Part shown: piece by piece, positions 50,688 to 58,895 of the stretch
Position numbering within the stretch: the stretch's first letter is position 1
How the letters are laid out: each line of letters opens with the position of its first letter
DNA from: Mycobacterium sp. NS-7484
GTDB lineage: Bacteria; Actinomycetota; Actinomycetes; Mycobacteriales; Mycobacteriaceae
Direction: 5' to 3'
NCBI RefSeq assembly: GCF_001953975.1
Contig: NZ_MBEJ01000121.1
Coordinates: forward strand, 44,572 to 108,571
Length of the DNA stretch: 64,000 bases
The notes under the pieces: generated by a model
Databases searched by the model: none
Seen by the model: only the letters and a program-made list of their open reading frames with translations
What the model was told of the DNA's origin: nothing
Program-made: the position numbers and the translations under genes

Positions 50688-51343
50688 CCGAGAACATTCA
50701 TCCGGCATTGGACGCCCGCGTGCAGCCGCAGGCCCGCTACATCCTTCCGTCGTTCATCGAGCACTCCAGCTTCGGTGTCAAGGAATCCAACCCGTACAAC
50801 AAGCTGTTCGAGGAACGCATCATCTTCCTCGGCGTGCAGGTGGACGACGCCTCGGCCAACGACATCATGGCCCAGCTGCTGGTGCTGGAGTCGTTGGATC
50901 CCGATCGCGACATCACGATGTACATCAACTCGCCCGGTGGCTCGTTCACCTCGTTGATGGCGATCTACGACACCATGCAGTACGTGCGCGCCGACATCCA
51001 GACGGTGTGCCTGGGGCAGGCCGCATCGGCCGCAGCCGTGCTGCTGGCCGCCGGCACCCCCGGCAAGCGCCTGGCCCTGCCCAACGCCCGGGTCCTGATC
51101 CACCAGCCGTCGTTGGGCGGCGTGATCCAGGGCCAGTTCTCCGACCTGGAGATCCAGGCCGCCGAGATCGAGCGGATGCGCACCCTGATGGAGACCACCC
51201 TGGCCCGTCATACCGGTAAGGACCCCGAGGTCATCCGCAAGGACACCGACCGCGACAAGATCCTCACCGCCGAACAGGCCAAGGATTACGGGATCATCGA
51301 CACCGTCCTGGAATACCGGAAGCTGTCCGCGCAGAACAGCTGA
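50684..51343 (+). CDS. clpP2: ATP-dependent Clp protease proteolytic subunit 2
   Basis: 219 aa. Catalytic Ser115 in GQAASAAAV, His in LIHQPSLGG and Asp in DTDRDK; the N-terminal part has the longer ClpP2 leader (NIHPALDARVQPQARYILP). With ClpP1 it makes the functional tetradecamer that docks ClpX or ClpC1. ATG 50684 overlaps the clpP1 stop (ATGA). A hairpin follows at 51376-51415, and clpX lies 409 bp further. Confidence 0.97.
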   Translation: MTENIHPALDARVQPQARYILPSFIEHSSFGVKESNPYNKLFEERIIFLGVQVDDASANDIMAQLLVLESLDPDRDITMYINSPGGSFTSLMAIYDTMQYVRADIQTVCLGQAASAAAVLLAAGTPGKRLALPNARVLIHQPSLGGVIQGQFSDLEIQAAEIERMRTLMETTLARHTGKDPEVIRKDTDRDKILTAEQAKDYGIIDTVLEYRKLSAQNS

Positions 51344-51376
51344 CGTCGCCTTCCAGCGACAACCCAAGTTCGATGG

Positions 51377-51414
51377 CACACGCCCTGCCCGGCCTCCCCG
51401 GTGCGGGGCGTGTG
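51377..51414 (+). terminator. Terminator hairpin after clpP1-clpP2
   Basis: CACACGCCC (51377-51385) pairs with GGGCGTGTG (51406-51414), a perfect 9-bp stem, 33 nt after the clpP2 stop. No U-tract follows. It would separate clpP1P2 from clpX. Between it and clpX (51415-51752) there is no convincing gene; the short frames there have poor codon use. The region probably holds the clpX promoter. Confidence 0.6.
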
Positions 51415-51752
51415 TCGTCAAAGGGATGGAAGAACTAGCCGCAAATGGTCCTGACCTGCACAAACGTCGACGCACGGTATCGTCGGCCATGGCAAATGCC
51501 AGGCAGGGACCACGTTGCGCGGCTATTCGCCTTCGCCTCACGACGACACGCCATGGTCACAGTCAGCGTGCCGACGGGTGGCGAGCCTCCAGGAGAGATA
51601 TGTTCTCCTGCACATGAACAAATACCACCGGAGCGATTCGGCCCTATCGGTCGCACCGCGACGGAACGAACGGGTAGCGTCGGGTTTACGCCCGAGGTAA
51701 CCCAGCAAGTGGCGTTACGACCGACTGCGAACAGGAAGTAGGACCCCCCCAC

Positions 51753-53033
51753 ATGGCGCGCATTGGAGACGGCGGTGACCTGCTGAAGTGCTCGTTCTGC
51801 GGCAAGAGTCAAAAGCAGGTCAAGAAGCTCATTGCCGGCCCGGGCGTGTACATCTGCGACGAGTGCATCGATCTGTGCAACGAGATCATCGAGGAGGAAC
51901 TCGCCGACGCTGACGACGTCAAACTCGACGAGTTGCCCAAGCCCGCGGAGATCCGGGAGTTCCTCGAGGGTTACGTCATCGGTCAGGACACCGCGAAGCG
52001 AACGCTGGCCGTTGCGGTCTACAACCACTACAAGCGGATCCAGGCGGGGGAGAAGTCCCGCGATTCGCGCTCCGAGCCGGTCGAGCTGACCAAGTCCAAC
52101 ATCCTGATGCTCGGCCCCACCGGCTGCGGTAAGACCTACCTGGCCCAGACGCTGGCCAAGATGCTCAACGTGCCGTTCGCCATCGCCGATGCCACGGCGC
52201 TGACCGAGGCCGGCTATGTGGGCGAGGACGTCGAGAACATCCTGCTCAAGCTGATCCAGGCCGCCGACTACGACGTCAAGCGCGCCGAGACCGGCATCAT
52301 CTACATCGACGAGGTCGACAAGATCGCCCGCAAGAGCGAGAACCCGTCGATCACCCGCGATGTCTCCGGCGAGGGCGTGCAGCAGGCGCTGCTGAAGATC
52401 CTGGAAGGCACCCAGGCCTCGGTTCCGCCGCAGGGCGGTCGCAAGCATCCGCACCAGGAGTTCATCCAGATCGACACCACCAACGTGCTGTTCATCGTGG
52501 CGGGCGCATTCGCGGGCCTGGAGAAGATCGTCTCCGACCGGGTCGGCAAGCGCGGCCTGGGCTTCGGTGCCGAGGTGCGGTCCAAGGCCGAGATCGACAC
52601 CCAGGACCACTTCGCCGAGGTGATGCCCGAAGACCTGATCAAGTTCGGTCTGATTCCCGAGTTCATCGGCCGTCTGCCGGTCGTGGCCTCGGTGACCAAC
52701 CTGGACAAGGAATCCCTGGTCAAGATTCTCTCCGAGCCTAAGAACGCTCTGGTCAAGCAGTACGTCCGGCTGTTCGAGATGGACGGTGTGGAGCTGGAGT
52801 TCACCGACGAGGCGTTGGAGGCGATCGCCGATCAGGCCATCCATCGCGGTACCGGTGCCCGCGGCCTGCGCGCCATCATGGAAGAGGTCCTCCTGCCGGT
52901 GATGTACGACATCCCCAGCCGCGACGACGTCGCCAAGGTGGTCGTCACCAAGGAGACCGTGCAGGACAACGTGCTGCCGACCATCGTGCCGCGTAAGCCG
53001 TCGCGTAGCGAGCGCCGCGACAAGAGCGCATAA
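51753..53033 (+). CDS. clpX: ATP-dependent Clp protease ATP-binding subunit ClpX
   Basis: 426 aa. The N-terminal zinc-binding domain has Cys13, Cys16, Cys35 and Cys38 (CSFCGKS and CDECIDLC); the AAA+ module has GPTGCGKT (Walker A), IIYIDEVDKI (Walker B), the pore loop GYVGED and the sensor-2 region RGTGARGLRAIMEE. ClpX unfolds and feeds substrates to ClpP1P2. ATG 51753 is preceded by AGGAAGTAGGA. It is followed by a strong bidirectional terminator that it shares with the convergent fdhD. Confidence 0.97.
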   Translation: MARIGDGGDLLKCSFCGKSQKQVKKLIAGPGVYICDECIDLCNEIIEEELADADDVKLDELPKPAEIREFLEGYVIGQDTAKRTLAVAVYNHYKRIQAGEKSRDSRSEPVELTKSNILMLGPTGCGKTYLAQTLAKMLNVPFAIADATALTEAGYVGEDVENILLKLIQAADYDVKRAETGIIYIDEVDKIARKSENPSITRDVSGEGVQQALLKILEGTQASVPPQGGRKHPHQEFIQIDTTNVLFIVAGAFAGLEKIVSDRVGKRGLGFGAEVRSKAEIDTQDHFAEVMPEDLIKFGLIPEFIGRLPVVASVTNLDKESLVKILSEPKNALVKQYVRLFEMDGVELEFTDEALEAIADQAIHRGTGARGLRAIMEEVLLPVMYDIPSRDDVAKVVVTKETVQDNVLPTIVPRKPSRSERRDKSA

Positions 53034-53044
53034 CAGGCAGAAGC

Positions 53045-53071
53045 AAAAGCCCCGCTATGGCGGGGCTTTTT
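53045..53071. terminator. Bidirectional intrinsic terminator, clpX/fdhD
   Basis: AAAAGCCCCGC, loop TATG, GCGGGGCTTTTT: an 11-bp stem with a U-tract on the plus strand (53067-53071) and an A-tract before the stem that serves the minus strand. It lies 12 nt after the clpX stop and 14 nt after the fdhD stop. Confidence 0.95.
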
Positions 53072-53084
53072 GCATTCGGCGGCT

Positions 53085-53909
53085 TCAGGTGATGACCCGG
53101 TCCGGGCGGGTGTAGACGTTCATCGAATCGCCCCGGAGGAACGCCACGAGGGTCAGTCCGGATTGGCTGGCCAGATCGACCGCAAGCGAAGACGGTGCCG
53201 AGACAGCGGCCAGGATCGGGATGCCCGCCATGACCGCCTTCTGGGTGAGCTCGAACGAGGCGCGGCCACTGACCAGAAGCACGGTGCCCGTTGACGGAAT
53301 CCGGTTGTGCTCCAGTGCCCAGCCGATCACCTTGTCGACGGCGTTGTGCCGGCCGATGTCTTCGCGGACGACGAGCGTGGTGCCGTCGGTGGTGAACAGC
53401 GCTGCGGCGTGCAGGCCGCCGGTGCTGGCGAAAACCTTCTGGGCGGCGCGCAGCTGCGCCGGCATCGCCGAGAGCACGTCGGCCGGGACCGTCGACGGAT
53501 CGTCGCCAGGACAGTGCTTGCTGCTCAAGCGCACCGCGTCGAGGGAGGCTTTACCGCACACCCCGCACGACGAGGTGGTGTAGAAGTTGCGGGTCACATC
53601 CACCTCAGGCTTCGGCACGCCGGCGGCCAGCGTCGCGTCGAGGACGTTGTACGTGTTCACCCCCTCCTCGTCGGCGCCCCGGCAGTAGCGCACCGACACC
53701 AGATCCTCGCGCTGACTGATCAACCCCTCGGTCAACAGAAAGCCCTGCGCCAACTCGATGTCGGCGCCTGGGGTGCGCATCGTGACGGTGATGGGTGTGC
53801 CGTCGACTCGGATCTCCAACGGCTCCTCGACCACGAGGGTTTCCGGGCGGGCGACCGCCTGCGCACCGGTGAGATGGTGCGCACGGCGGCGCGCGGTTAC
53901 CCGGCCCAC
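53085..53909 (-). CDS. fdhD: Formate dehydrogenase accessory sulfurtransferase FdhD
   Basis: 274 aa. TTSSCGVCGKASLDAV holds the CxxC that accepts sulfur from cysteine desulfurase for the bis-MGD cofactor, and VREDIGRHNAVDKVIG and VSGRASFELTQKA are conserved blocks. FdhD sulfurates the Mo cofactor of formate dehydrogenases. GTG 53909 overlaps the fdhF stop by one base (TAGTG), so the chaperone is made with its client. It ends at the terminator shared with clpX. Confidence 0.96.
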   Translation of the reverse strand: MGRVTARRRAHHLTGAQAVARPETLVVEEPLEIRVDGTPITVTMRTPGADIELAQGFLLTEGLISQREDLVSVRYCRGADEEGVNTYNVLDATLAAGVPKPEVDVTRNFYTTSSCGVCGKASLDAVRLSSKHCPGDDPSTVPADVLSAMPAQLRAAQKVFASTGGLHAAALFTTDGTTLVVREDIGRHNAVDKVIGWALEHNRIPSTGTVLLVSGRASFELTQKAVMAGIPILAAVSAPSSLAVDLASQSGLTLVAFLRGDSMNVYTRPDRVIT

Positions 53910-56215
53910 TACGGTGCGCCTGTCTCGCGGCGGTGCAACCGGATCACGACGGCCTTGGACACCGGGGTGTTGGACTTCGCGGCGGTGTGGTCCAGCGGCA
54001 CCAGGGGATTGGTCTCCGGATAGTAGGCCGCGGCGTTGCCGGCCGGCGTCGAGTACGGCACCAGCAGGAAGTCGTCGGCGCGCCGTTCCTGCCCGTCGAA
54101 CTCCGAGATCAAATCGACGCGGTCGCCTGCCTTGAAACCCAACCGCTCGATGTCGGTGGGGTTGACGAACACCACCCGGCGCCCGCCCTTGACCCCGCGG
54201 TAGCGGTCGTCGAGGCCGTAGATGGTGGTGTTGTACTGGTCATGGCTGCGCATGGTCTGCAGCACCAGCCGCCCTTCGGGCACCGGTACCCACTCCAGCG
54301 GGTTCACCGCGAAGTTGGCTTTGCCTGTGCTGGTGCGGAATTCGCGTGAGTCACGCGGCGGGTGGGGGAGCTGGAATCCGTCGGGTTGGCGCACCCTGGC
54401 GTTGTAGTTCTCGCAGCCTGGCACCACGTCGGCGATCGCGTCGCGGACCCGGTCATAGTCGGCGGTGAACTCTTCCCACGGCACCGGGTGCTCCGGCCCC
54501 AGCACGGCGCGCGCCAGCTGGCACACGATCGCGACCTCGCTACGCAACTGGTCGCTGGGCGGGGTCAGGTTGCCCCGGGACAGATGGACCATGGACATCG
54601 AATCCTCGACCGACACCAGCTGCTTGCCGGCGGCCTGGAAGTCCTTGTCGGTGCGGCCCAGGGTGGGCAGGATCAGCGCGGTCCGGCCGTGCACCACGTG
54701 GCTGCGGTTGAGTTTCGTCGAAACCTGAACGGTCAGTGCGCAATTGCGCAACGCGGCTTCGGTGACCCTGGTGTCGGGGGTGGCCGAGACGAAGTTGCCG
54801 CCCATGCCGATGAACACGCCGGCCCGGCCGTCGCGCATGGCGCGGATGGCGTCGACGGTGTCGTAGCCGTGCTTGCGCGGGCTGGTGATGCCGAACCGGG
54901 TGTCCAGCGCGTCGAGGAATGTGTCGGGCATCTTCTCCCAGATGCCCATGGTCCGGTCGCCCTGGACATTGGAATGGCCGCGCACCGGACACACCCCGGC
55001 ACCGGGCTTGCCGATCATGCCGCGCAGGAACAGCAGATTGGTGGCCTCCCCGATGGTGGCCACCGCGTGGCGCTGCTGGGTCAAGCCCATCGCCCAGCAC
55101 AGCACGGTGCGCTGGGAGCCGGCCAGCAGGTCGGCGACCCGCTGCAGCTGGGCCCGGTCCACCCCGCTGGCCTCGGTCACGGTGTCGAGGTTCACCGCAC
55201 GGGTTTGGGCGGCGTACTCGTCGTATCCGGCGCAGTGGGCGGCGATGAACTCGTGGTCGACGACGGTGCCGGGGGCTCGGTCCTCGGCTTCCAGGAGCAG
55301 CCGGCCCAACCCGGCGAACAGGGCCATGTCACCGCCGATGCGGATCTGGACGAACTCGTCGGCGATCGGCACACCGTGCCCGACGACGCCGTGCACCTTC
55401 TGCGGATCCTTGAACCGGATCAGCCCGGCCTCCGGCAGCGGGTTGATCGCAACGATCTTGGCGCCGTTGGCTTTTGCCTTCTCCAGCACCGAGAGCATGC
55501 GCGGATGGTTGGTGCCCGGATTCTGCCCGGCAATCAGGATCAGATCGGCCTCGGTGACGTCCTCGACAGTCACCGAGCCCTTCCCGATACCGATCGACTC
55601 GGTGAGCGCGGTGCCGGAGGATTCGTGGCACATGTTCGAACAGTCCGGCAGGTTGTTGGTGCCGAAGCTGCGGACCATCAGCTGATACAGGAAGGCGGCC
55701 TCGTTGCTCGTGCGCCCCGAGGTGTAGAACAGGGCCTCGTCGGGGGAATCCAGAGCGTTGAGATGATCGGCGATCACGCGGTAGGCGTTGTCCCACGAGA
55801 TCGGCAGGTAATGGTCGTGGCCGGGAGTCAACACCATCGGATGGGTGAGCCGACCCTGTTGGGACAGCCAGTATTCGGGTTTCGTTTCGAGTTCGGTGAC
55901 GCTGTGTCGGGCGAAGAACTCGGGGGTGACGACGCGTTTGGTGGCTTCCTCGGCGACTGCTTTGGCACCGTTCTCGCAGAACTCGGCGAGCTTGCGCCCG
56001 CCGTGTTCCTCGGGCCAGGCGCACCCAGGGCAGTCGAAGCCGTGACGCTGGTTGAGCCGGGTGAGCGCGGCCGCCGTTCGCAACGGCCCCATCTGCTCGA
56101 CGGTGCGCTGCATCGACACCATGACGGCCTTCACTCCGGCGGCTTCCTGTTTGGCCCCGGAGGTGACGACGTCGTGGTCGTCGTAGTCGGCGATGACGTC
56201 CTCGGTGCTGCTCAT
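53909..56215 (-). CDS. fdhF: Molybdopterin oxidoreductase, FdhF/YdeP type
   Basis: 768 aa. The N-terminus has FDCPGCAWPEEHGGRK (the shortened Fe-S-site pattern of the YdeP group, without four cysteines), then YTSGRTSNEAAFLYQL, NNLPDCSNMCHESSG and the bis-MGD-binding blocks (GQNPGTNHPRMLSVLE, PVRGHSNVQGDRTMG). YdeP-type enzymes are cytoplasmic and often acid-stress linked; formate as substrate is not proven. It is the first gene of fdhF-fdhD and divergent from a LysR gene. Cofactor supply could come from mobA at 61896. Confidence 0.9.
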   Translation of the reverse strand: MSSTEDVIADYDDHDVVTSGAKQEAAGVKAVMVSMQRTVEQMGPLRTAAALTRLNQRHGFDCPGCAWPEEHGGRKLAEFCENGAKAVAEEATKRVVTPEFFARHSVTELETKPEYWLSQQGRLTHPMVLTPGHDHYLPISWDNAYRVIADHLNALDSPDEALFYTSGRTSNEAAFLYQLMVRSFGTNNLPDCSNMCHESSGTALTESIGIGKGSVTVEDVTEADLILIAGQNPGTNHPRMLSVLEKAKANGAKIVAINPLPEAGLIRFKDPQKVHGVVGHGVPIADEFVQIRIGGDMALFAGLGRLLLEAEDRAPGTVVDHEFIAAHCAGYDEYAAQTRAVNLDTVTEASGVDRAQLQRVADLLAGSQRTVLCWAMGLTQQRHAVATIGEATNLLFLRGMIGKPGAGVCPVRGHSNVQGDRTMGIWEKMPDTFLDALDTRFGITSPRKHGYDTVDAIRAMRDGRAGVFIGMGGNFVSATPDTRVTEAALRNCALTVQVSTKLNRSHVVHGRTALILPTLGRTDKDFQAAGKQLVSVEDSMSMVHLSRGNLTPPSDQLRSEVAIVCQLARAVLGPEHPVPWEEFTADYDRVRDAIADVVPGCENYNARVRQPDGFQLPHPPRDSREFRTSTGKANFAVNPLEWVPVPEGRLVLQTMRSHDQYNTTIYGLDDRYRGVKGGRRVVFVNPTDIERLGFKAGDRVDLISEFDGQERRADDFLLVPYSTPAGNAAAYYPETNPLVPLDHTAAKSNTPVSKAVVIRLHRRETGAP

Positions 56216-56289
56216 GCTCCCAATCTAGCCCCTGAACCAGTCGGCCCACGCGCCGCGGAGGCGCCGCAGTATTGCCATTTCACATGCAG

Positions 56290-56308
56290 TGATAGACGGT
56301 AGCTATCA
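56290..56308. promoter_or_regulatory. LysR-type operator candidate
   Basis: TGATAG (56290-56295), a 7-bp spacer, CTATCA (56303-56308): a perfect 6-bp-arm palindrome containing ATAG-CTAT, the shape expected for a LysR T-N11-A site. It lies 24 bp upstream of the lysR start and 75 bp from the fdhF start, between the divergent genes. Confidence 0.65.
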
Positions 56309-56331
56309 AGATCCGACGATTCGGAGGACCG

Positions 56332-57285
56332 ATGGCGAGTGACGTGCAGCTGCAACATCTGGACTACCTGTTGGCGCTCGCCGCCGAGCGGCACTTCGCG
56401 CGAGCGGCCGCACGATGTCATGTCAGTCAGCCGACCCTCTCGGTCGCCATCCGTCGGCTGGAGCGGGATCTGGGCATCGTCATCGTGCAGCGGGGCCACC
56501 GGTTCGAGGGGTTCACCGAGGAAGGCCGGCGGGTGGTGACCTGGGCCCAGCGGATCACCGCCGAGCGTGATGAGATGCTCGCCGACCTCGAACGCATGCG
56601 CGGCCGGCTGACCGTCACCGCGCGGCTCGGTGCGATCCCGACCGCGGTGCCGGCCAGCCCGTTCCTCACCGCCGAGTTTCTTCGGCGCAACCCCGCGGCC
56701 TCGGTACGCATCGAGGCGTTGTCGTCGCGCGAAATCGCAAGGAAACTCGCAGATTTCGAGATCGACGCGGGATTGACCTACCTGGACGACGAGGCTCCGC
56801 CGGGAACGCGGTCGGTCGAGCTGTACCGGGAGCGCTACGTCCTGGTCGCGCCCGCCGAGGACCGCTTGTTGTCCGCGTCTGAGGTGAGTTGGTCGGAGGC
56901 CGCGGCACTCGAGCTGTGCGTGCTCACCCCCACGATGCGCAATCGGCGCATCCTCGACGCCAACATGGCCGTCGAAGGGGTTGAGTACCGGCCGGTCGTC
57001 GAGGCGGATTCGGTCGACGCGCTCTACGCCCACCTCACCCATTCGCGGCGCGCGACCATCGCCTCCACGGCGTGGCTGCCGCGGTTGGGCGTACCACCGG
57101 GTTTCCTGGTACGGCCGATGGTCCAGCACGGCCCCCAGCCCGCGATCGGACTCGTGGTGCTCGATCGTTCCCCGGCCTCCATCGTGGCGGCCGCTCTCGC
57201 CGAGGTGGCCACCGATATGGATCTCGGCGCACGTATCGATGACTGGTGGGACGAGATCGGGGTCGCAACCACCGGACGTGCGTGA
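56332..57285 (+). CDS. LysR-family transcriptional regulator
   Basis: 317 aa. The N-terminal winged helix-turn-helix is HFARAAARCHVSQPTLSVAI with the following RRLERDLGIVIVQRG wing; the C-terminal periplasmic-binding-like domain spans about 90-300 (GAIPTAVPASPFLTAEFL, RPVVEADSVDALYAHL). LysR proteins usually autoregulate and control the divergent gene, here fdhF-fdhD. ATG 56332 follows GGAGGA by 3 nt. The 3' end faces the small secreted protein gene. Confidence 0.92.
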   Translation: MASDVQLQHLDYLLALAAERHFARAAARCHVSQPTLSVAIRRLERDLGIVIVQRGHRFEGFTEEGRRVVTWAQRITAERDEMLADLERMRGRLTVTARLGAIPTAVPASPFLTAEFLRRNPAASVRIEALSSREIARKLADFEIDAGLTYLDDEAPPGTRSVELYRERYVLVAPAEDRLLSASEVSWSEAAALELCVLTPTMRNRRILDANMAVEGVEYRPVVEADSVDALYAHLTHSRRATIASTAWLPRLGVPPGFLVRPMVQHGPQPAIGLVVLDRSPASIVAAALAEVATDMDLGARIDDWWDEIGVATTGRA

Positions 57286-57325
57286 GCATCACGCAACACC
57301 CGACCCACGACAATCCCTGGCGCGC

Positions 57326-57586
57326 TCAGCCCGGCTCGGCCGTGGGCGCGGGCTCGGCCTTGACCGGTGGCGTGGCCGCGGGGGTGTCGGGTTCGGACGG
57401 CGGTGCGGACTGCGTGACGGTCTGGCCGAAGTGCATGGTGGCTTGGGCCTCGGGCACGCTGAGCCCGGAGGAGTCACCGGGGGCGGTGGACTGCAGGCCG
57501 AGGACGGTGAAGGCCGTCGCAGCCGCCACGCCGGCGGTGCTGAGGAGCAGTTTCGTTCTCGTTTTCGTGTGCGCTTCCGTATGCAT
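57326..57586 (-). CDS. Small exported Pro-rich protein
   Basis: 86 aa. A signal sequence or anchor (TKLLLSTAGVAAATAFTVLG, about residues 11-30) precedes a Pro/Ala/Glu-rich tail (SEPDTPAATPPVKAEPAPTA). I do not recognise a domain. ATG 57586 is chosen as the nearest start to the hydrophobic helix; the frame is open to 57856 but that part is not coding-like. Convergent with the LysR gene and divergent from the PfkB gene. Similar low-complexity exported proteins occur in mycobacteria without known function. Confidence 0.65.
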   Translation of the reverse strand: MHTEAHTKTRTKLLLSTAGVAAATAFTVLGLQSTAPGDSSGLSVPEAQATMHFGQTVTQSAPPSEPDTPAATPPVKAEPAPTAEPG

Positions 57587-57707
57587 TGAGGAATACCTCT
57601 CACCATCACATCGATTACCTATGTGATTTGAAATGTCGATCTGTCGCGAGGCATTCCCTTCTCGGGCTGTGATCACGTTTCGGTCGGCGGCGGGGCACAC
57701 TTCACCC

Positions 57708-58553
57708 ATGCCAACAGAGTTCGCCCCCGGCGTGACCGTGCTGGGCAATCTGGCCGTCGACGTCATCGACGGCGCGGCACCCAGCCCGGGCGGTTGCGCC
57801 TCGTTCGCCGGACTGGCCCTGCAGGCCGCCGGAGTGCCGGGGCGGATCGTCGCCATGGGCGGCGATCACGATGTGTTCGCCCCGCTGCCGGCACAGCTCG
57901 GGTCCGCGCTGCGCATCTTGCGGTCTGACACCACGAGTGCATTTCGGCTCGACTATGACGACACGGACCACCGGAGGTTGTCGGTCGAGGCGATCGGCCC
58001 GGTGTGGAGCATCGAGGACATCGCCGCGGCCGATCCGCAGACCACCTGGGTTCACCTCGCGCCGCTGTTGCGTACCGATTTTCCCGACGCTGCGCTGGCC
58101 GCTCTCAAAGCCCGCGATCACCACATCTCTTACGACGGACAAGGGCTGGTGCGCGCTGCTCGGCTGGGTCCATTGGTCGAAGACCGTGAGTATCCGCGCG
58201 GCCTGTTGGATCACATCGACATCCTGAAACTGGCCGAGGACGAGGCGGTCACCGTCGCCGGCGGAATGTTCGATGCGGCGGCGGCCGAGCGGCTCGGGGT
58301 GCCCGAGATCCTGGTGACCTATGGCTCCGAAGGCTGCGACATCTACCTGGGGGAGCGCGTCATTCGAGTTCCGGCAGCGTGGCGGGTGCTCGGCGTCCAA
58401 ACCACCGGTGCCGGCGACATGTTCACCACCTGTTACGTGGCGCGCCGGGCGGTTGGGGCGACGCCTCAGGAAGCCGCCGAGTTCGCCAGCCGGGTCGTCG
58501 CCGGTGAGTTGGACAACCGGGTGCGCGTCGAGAGAGCGTCGGACCGGCGGTAG
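57708..58553 (+). CDS. PfkB-family carbohydrate kinase
   Basis: 281 aa. PfkB signatures: TVLGNLAVDVIDGAAPSPGG (substrate site near the start), a central LAEDEAVTVAGG, and the ATP-anion-hole motif VQTTGAGDMFTTCYVA with the catalytic Asp of GAGD. Members phosphorylate sugars or nucleosides; the substrate cannot be fixed here. ATG 57708 is chosen for family length. No sugar transporter or isomerase is adjacent, so a salvage or repair role is possible. Confidence 0.88.
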   Translation: MPTEFAPGVTVLGNLAVDVIDGAAPSPGGCASFAGLALQAAGVPGRIVAMGGDHDVFAPLPAQLGSALRILRSDTTSAFRLDYDDTDHRRLSVEAIGPVWSIEDIAAADPQTTWVHLAPLLRTDFPDAALAALKARDHHISYDGQGLVRAARLGPLVEDREYPRGLLDHIDILKLAEDEAVTVAGGMFDAAAAERLGVPEILVTYGSEGCDIYLGERVIRVPAAWRVLGVQTTGAGDMFTTCYVARRAVGATPQEAAEFASRVVAGELDNRVRVERASDRR

Positions 58554-58895
58554 GCGCACGACGCGGGCTACACTTGACGCATGTCAAGTTTCTGCTTGCC
58601 GGTGCTAGCCAAGAGCTACCGGCCAGTAGTGTTTTCCTTAGAGAATGACATTCTCCTAAACGTGACGAAAACCACAGTTTTGTCTCAAACTGGGCTTGTT
58701 CACGCCTGCGAACAGCATCTTCGTCCGCGGTTCCCCCGCGTGTCGGGGGTCGCCGCGGTGAAGTGCAGCCTAAGAGGAGTGCAATAATCGGTACTGGTAG
58801 TGACATCAAAATTCGGTGGACGTTCGATCCGGCGGCGCGTCACGCGACAGCGGCCCGGGAAGACGTGGTCAAAGTACGTGTGAAAGGCGGTAGCC
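58554..58895. other. 342-bp intergenic region upstream of korA with palindrome
   Basis: No gene is convincing here; the only open frame (58581-58787) has atypical codons. A perfect odd palindrome, GAGAATGACATTCTC (58641-58655: 7-bp arms around a single A), lies about 240 nt before korA, flanked by TTA and CTAA, which extends the symmetry loosely to TTAG...CTAA. It is a strong operator candidate; the rest is AT-richer than the genes, as in a promoter region. Confidence 0.6.

Noticed and set aside
51445..51741. 98-aa frame between clpP2 and clpX.
   Set aside because: Arg/Pro/Thr composition typical of non-coding GC-rich DNA, no ribosome-binding site and no recognised similarity.
54362..56302. 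646-codon plus-strand frame through fdhF.
   Set aside because: Shadow of the molybdoenzyme gene; no domain, atypical amino acid composition.
58581..58787. 68-aa frame upstream of korA.
   Set aside because: Codon use and composition are not mycobacterial, and it runs across the palindrome at 58641-58655.
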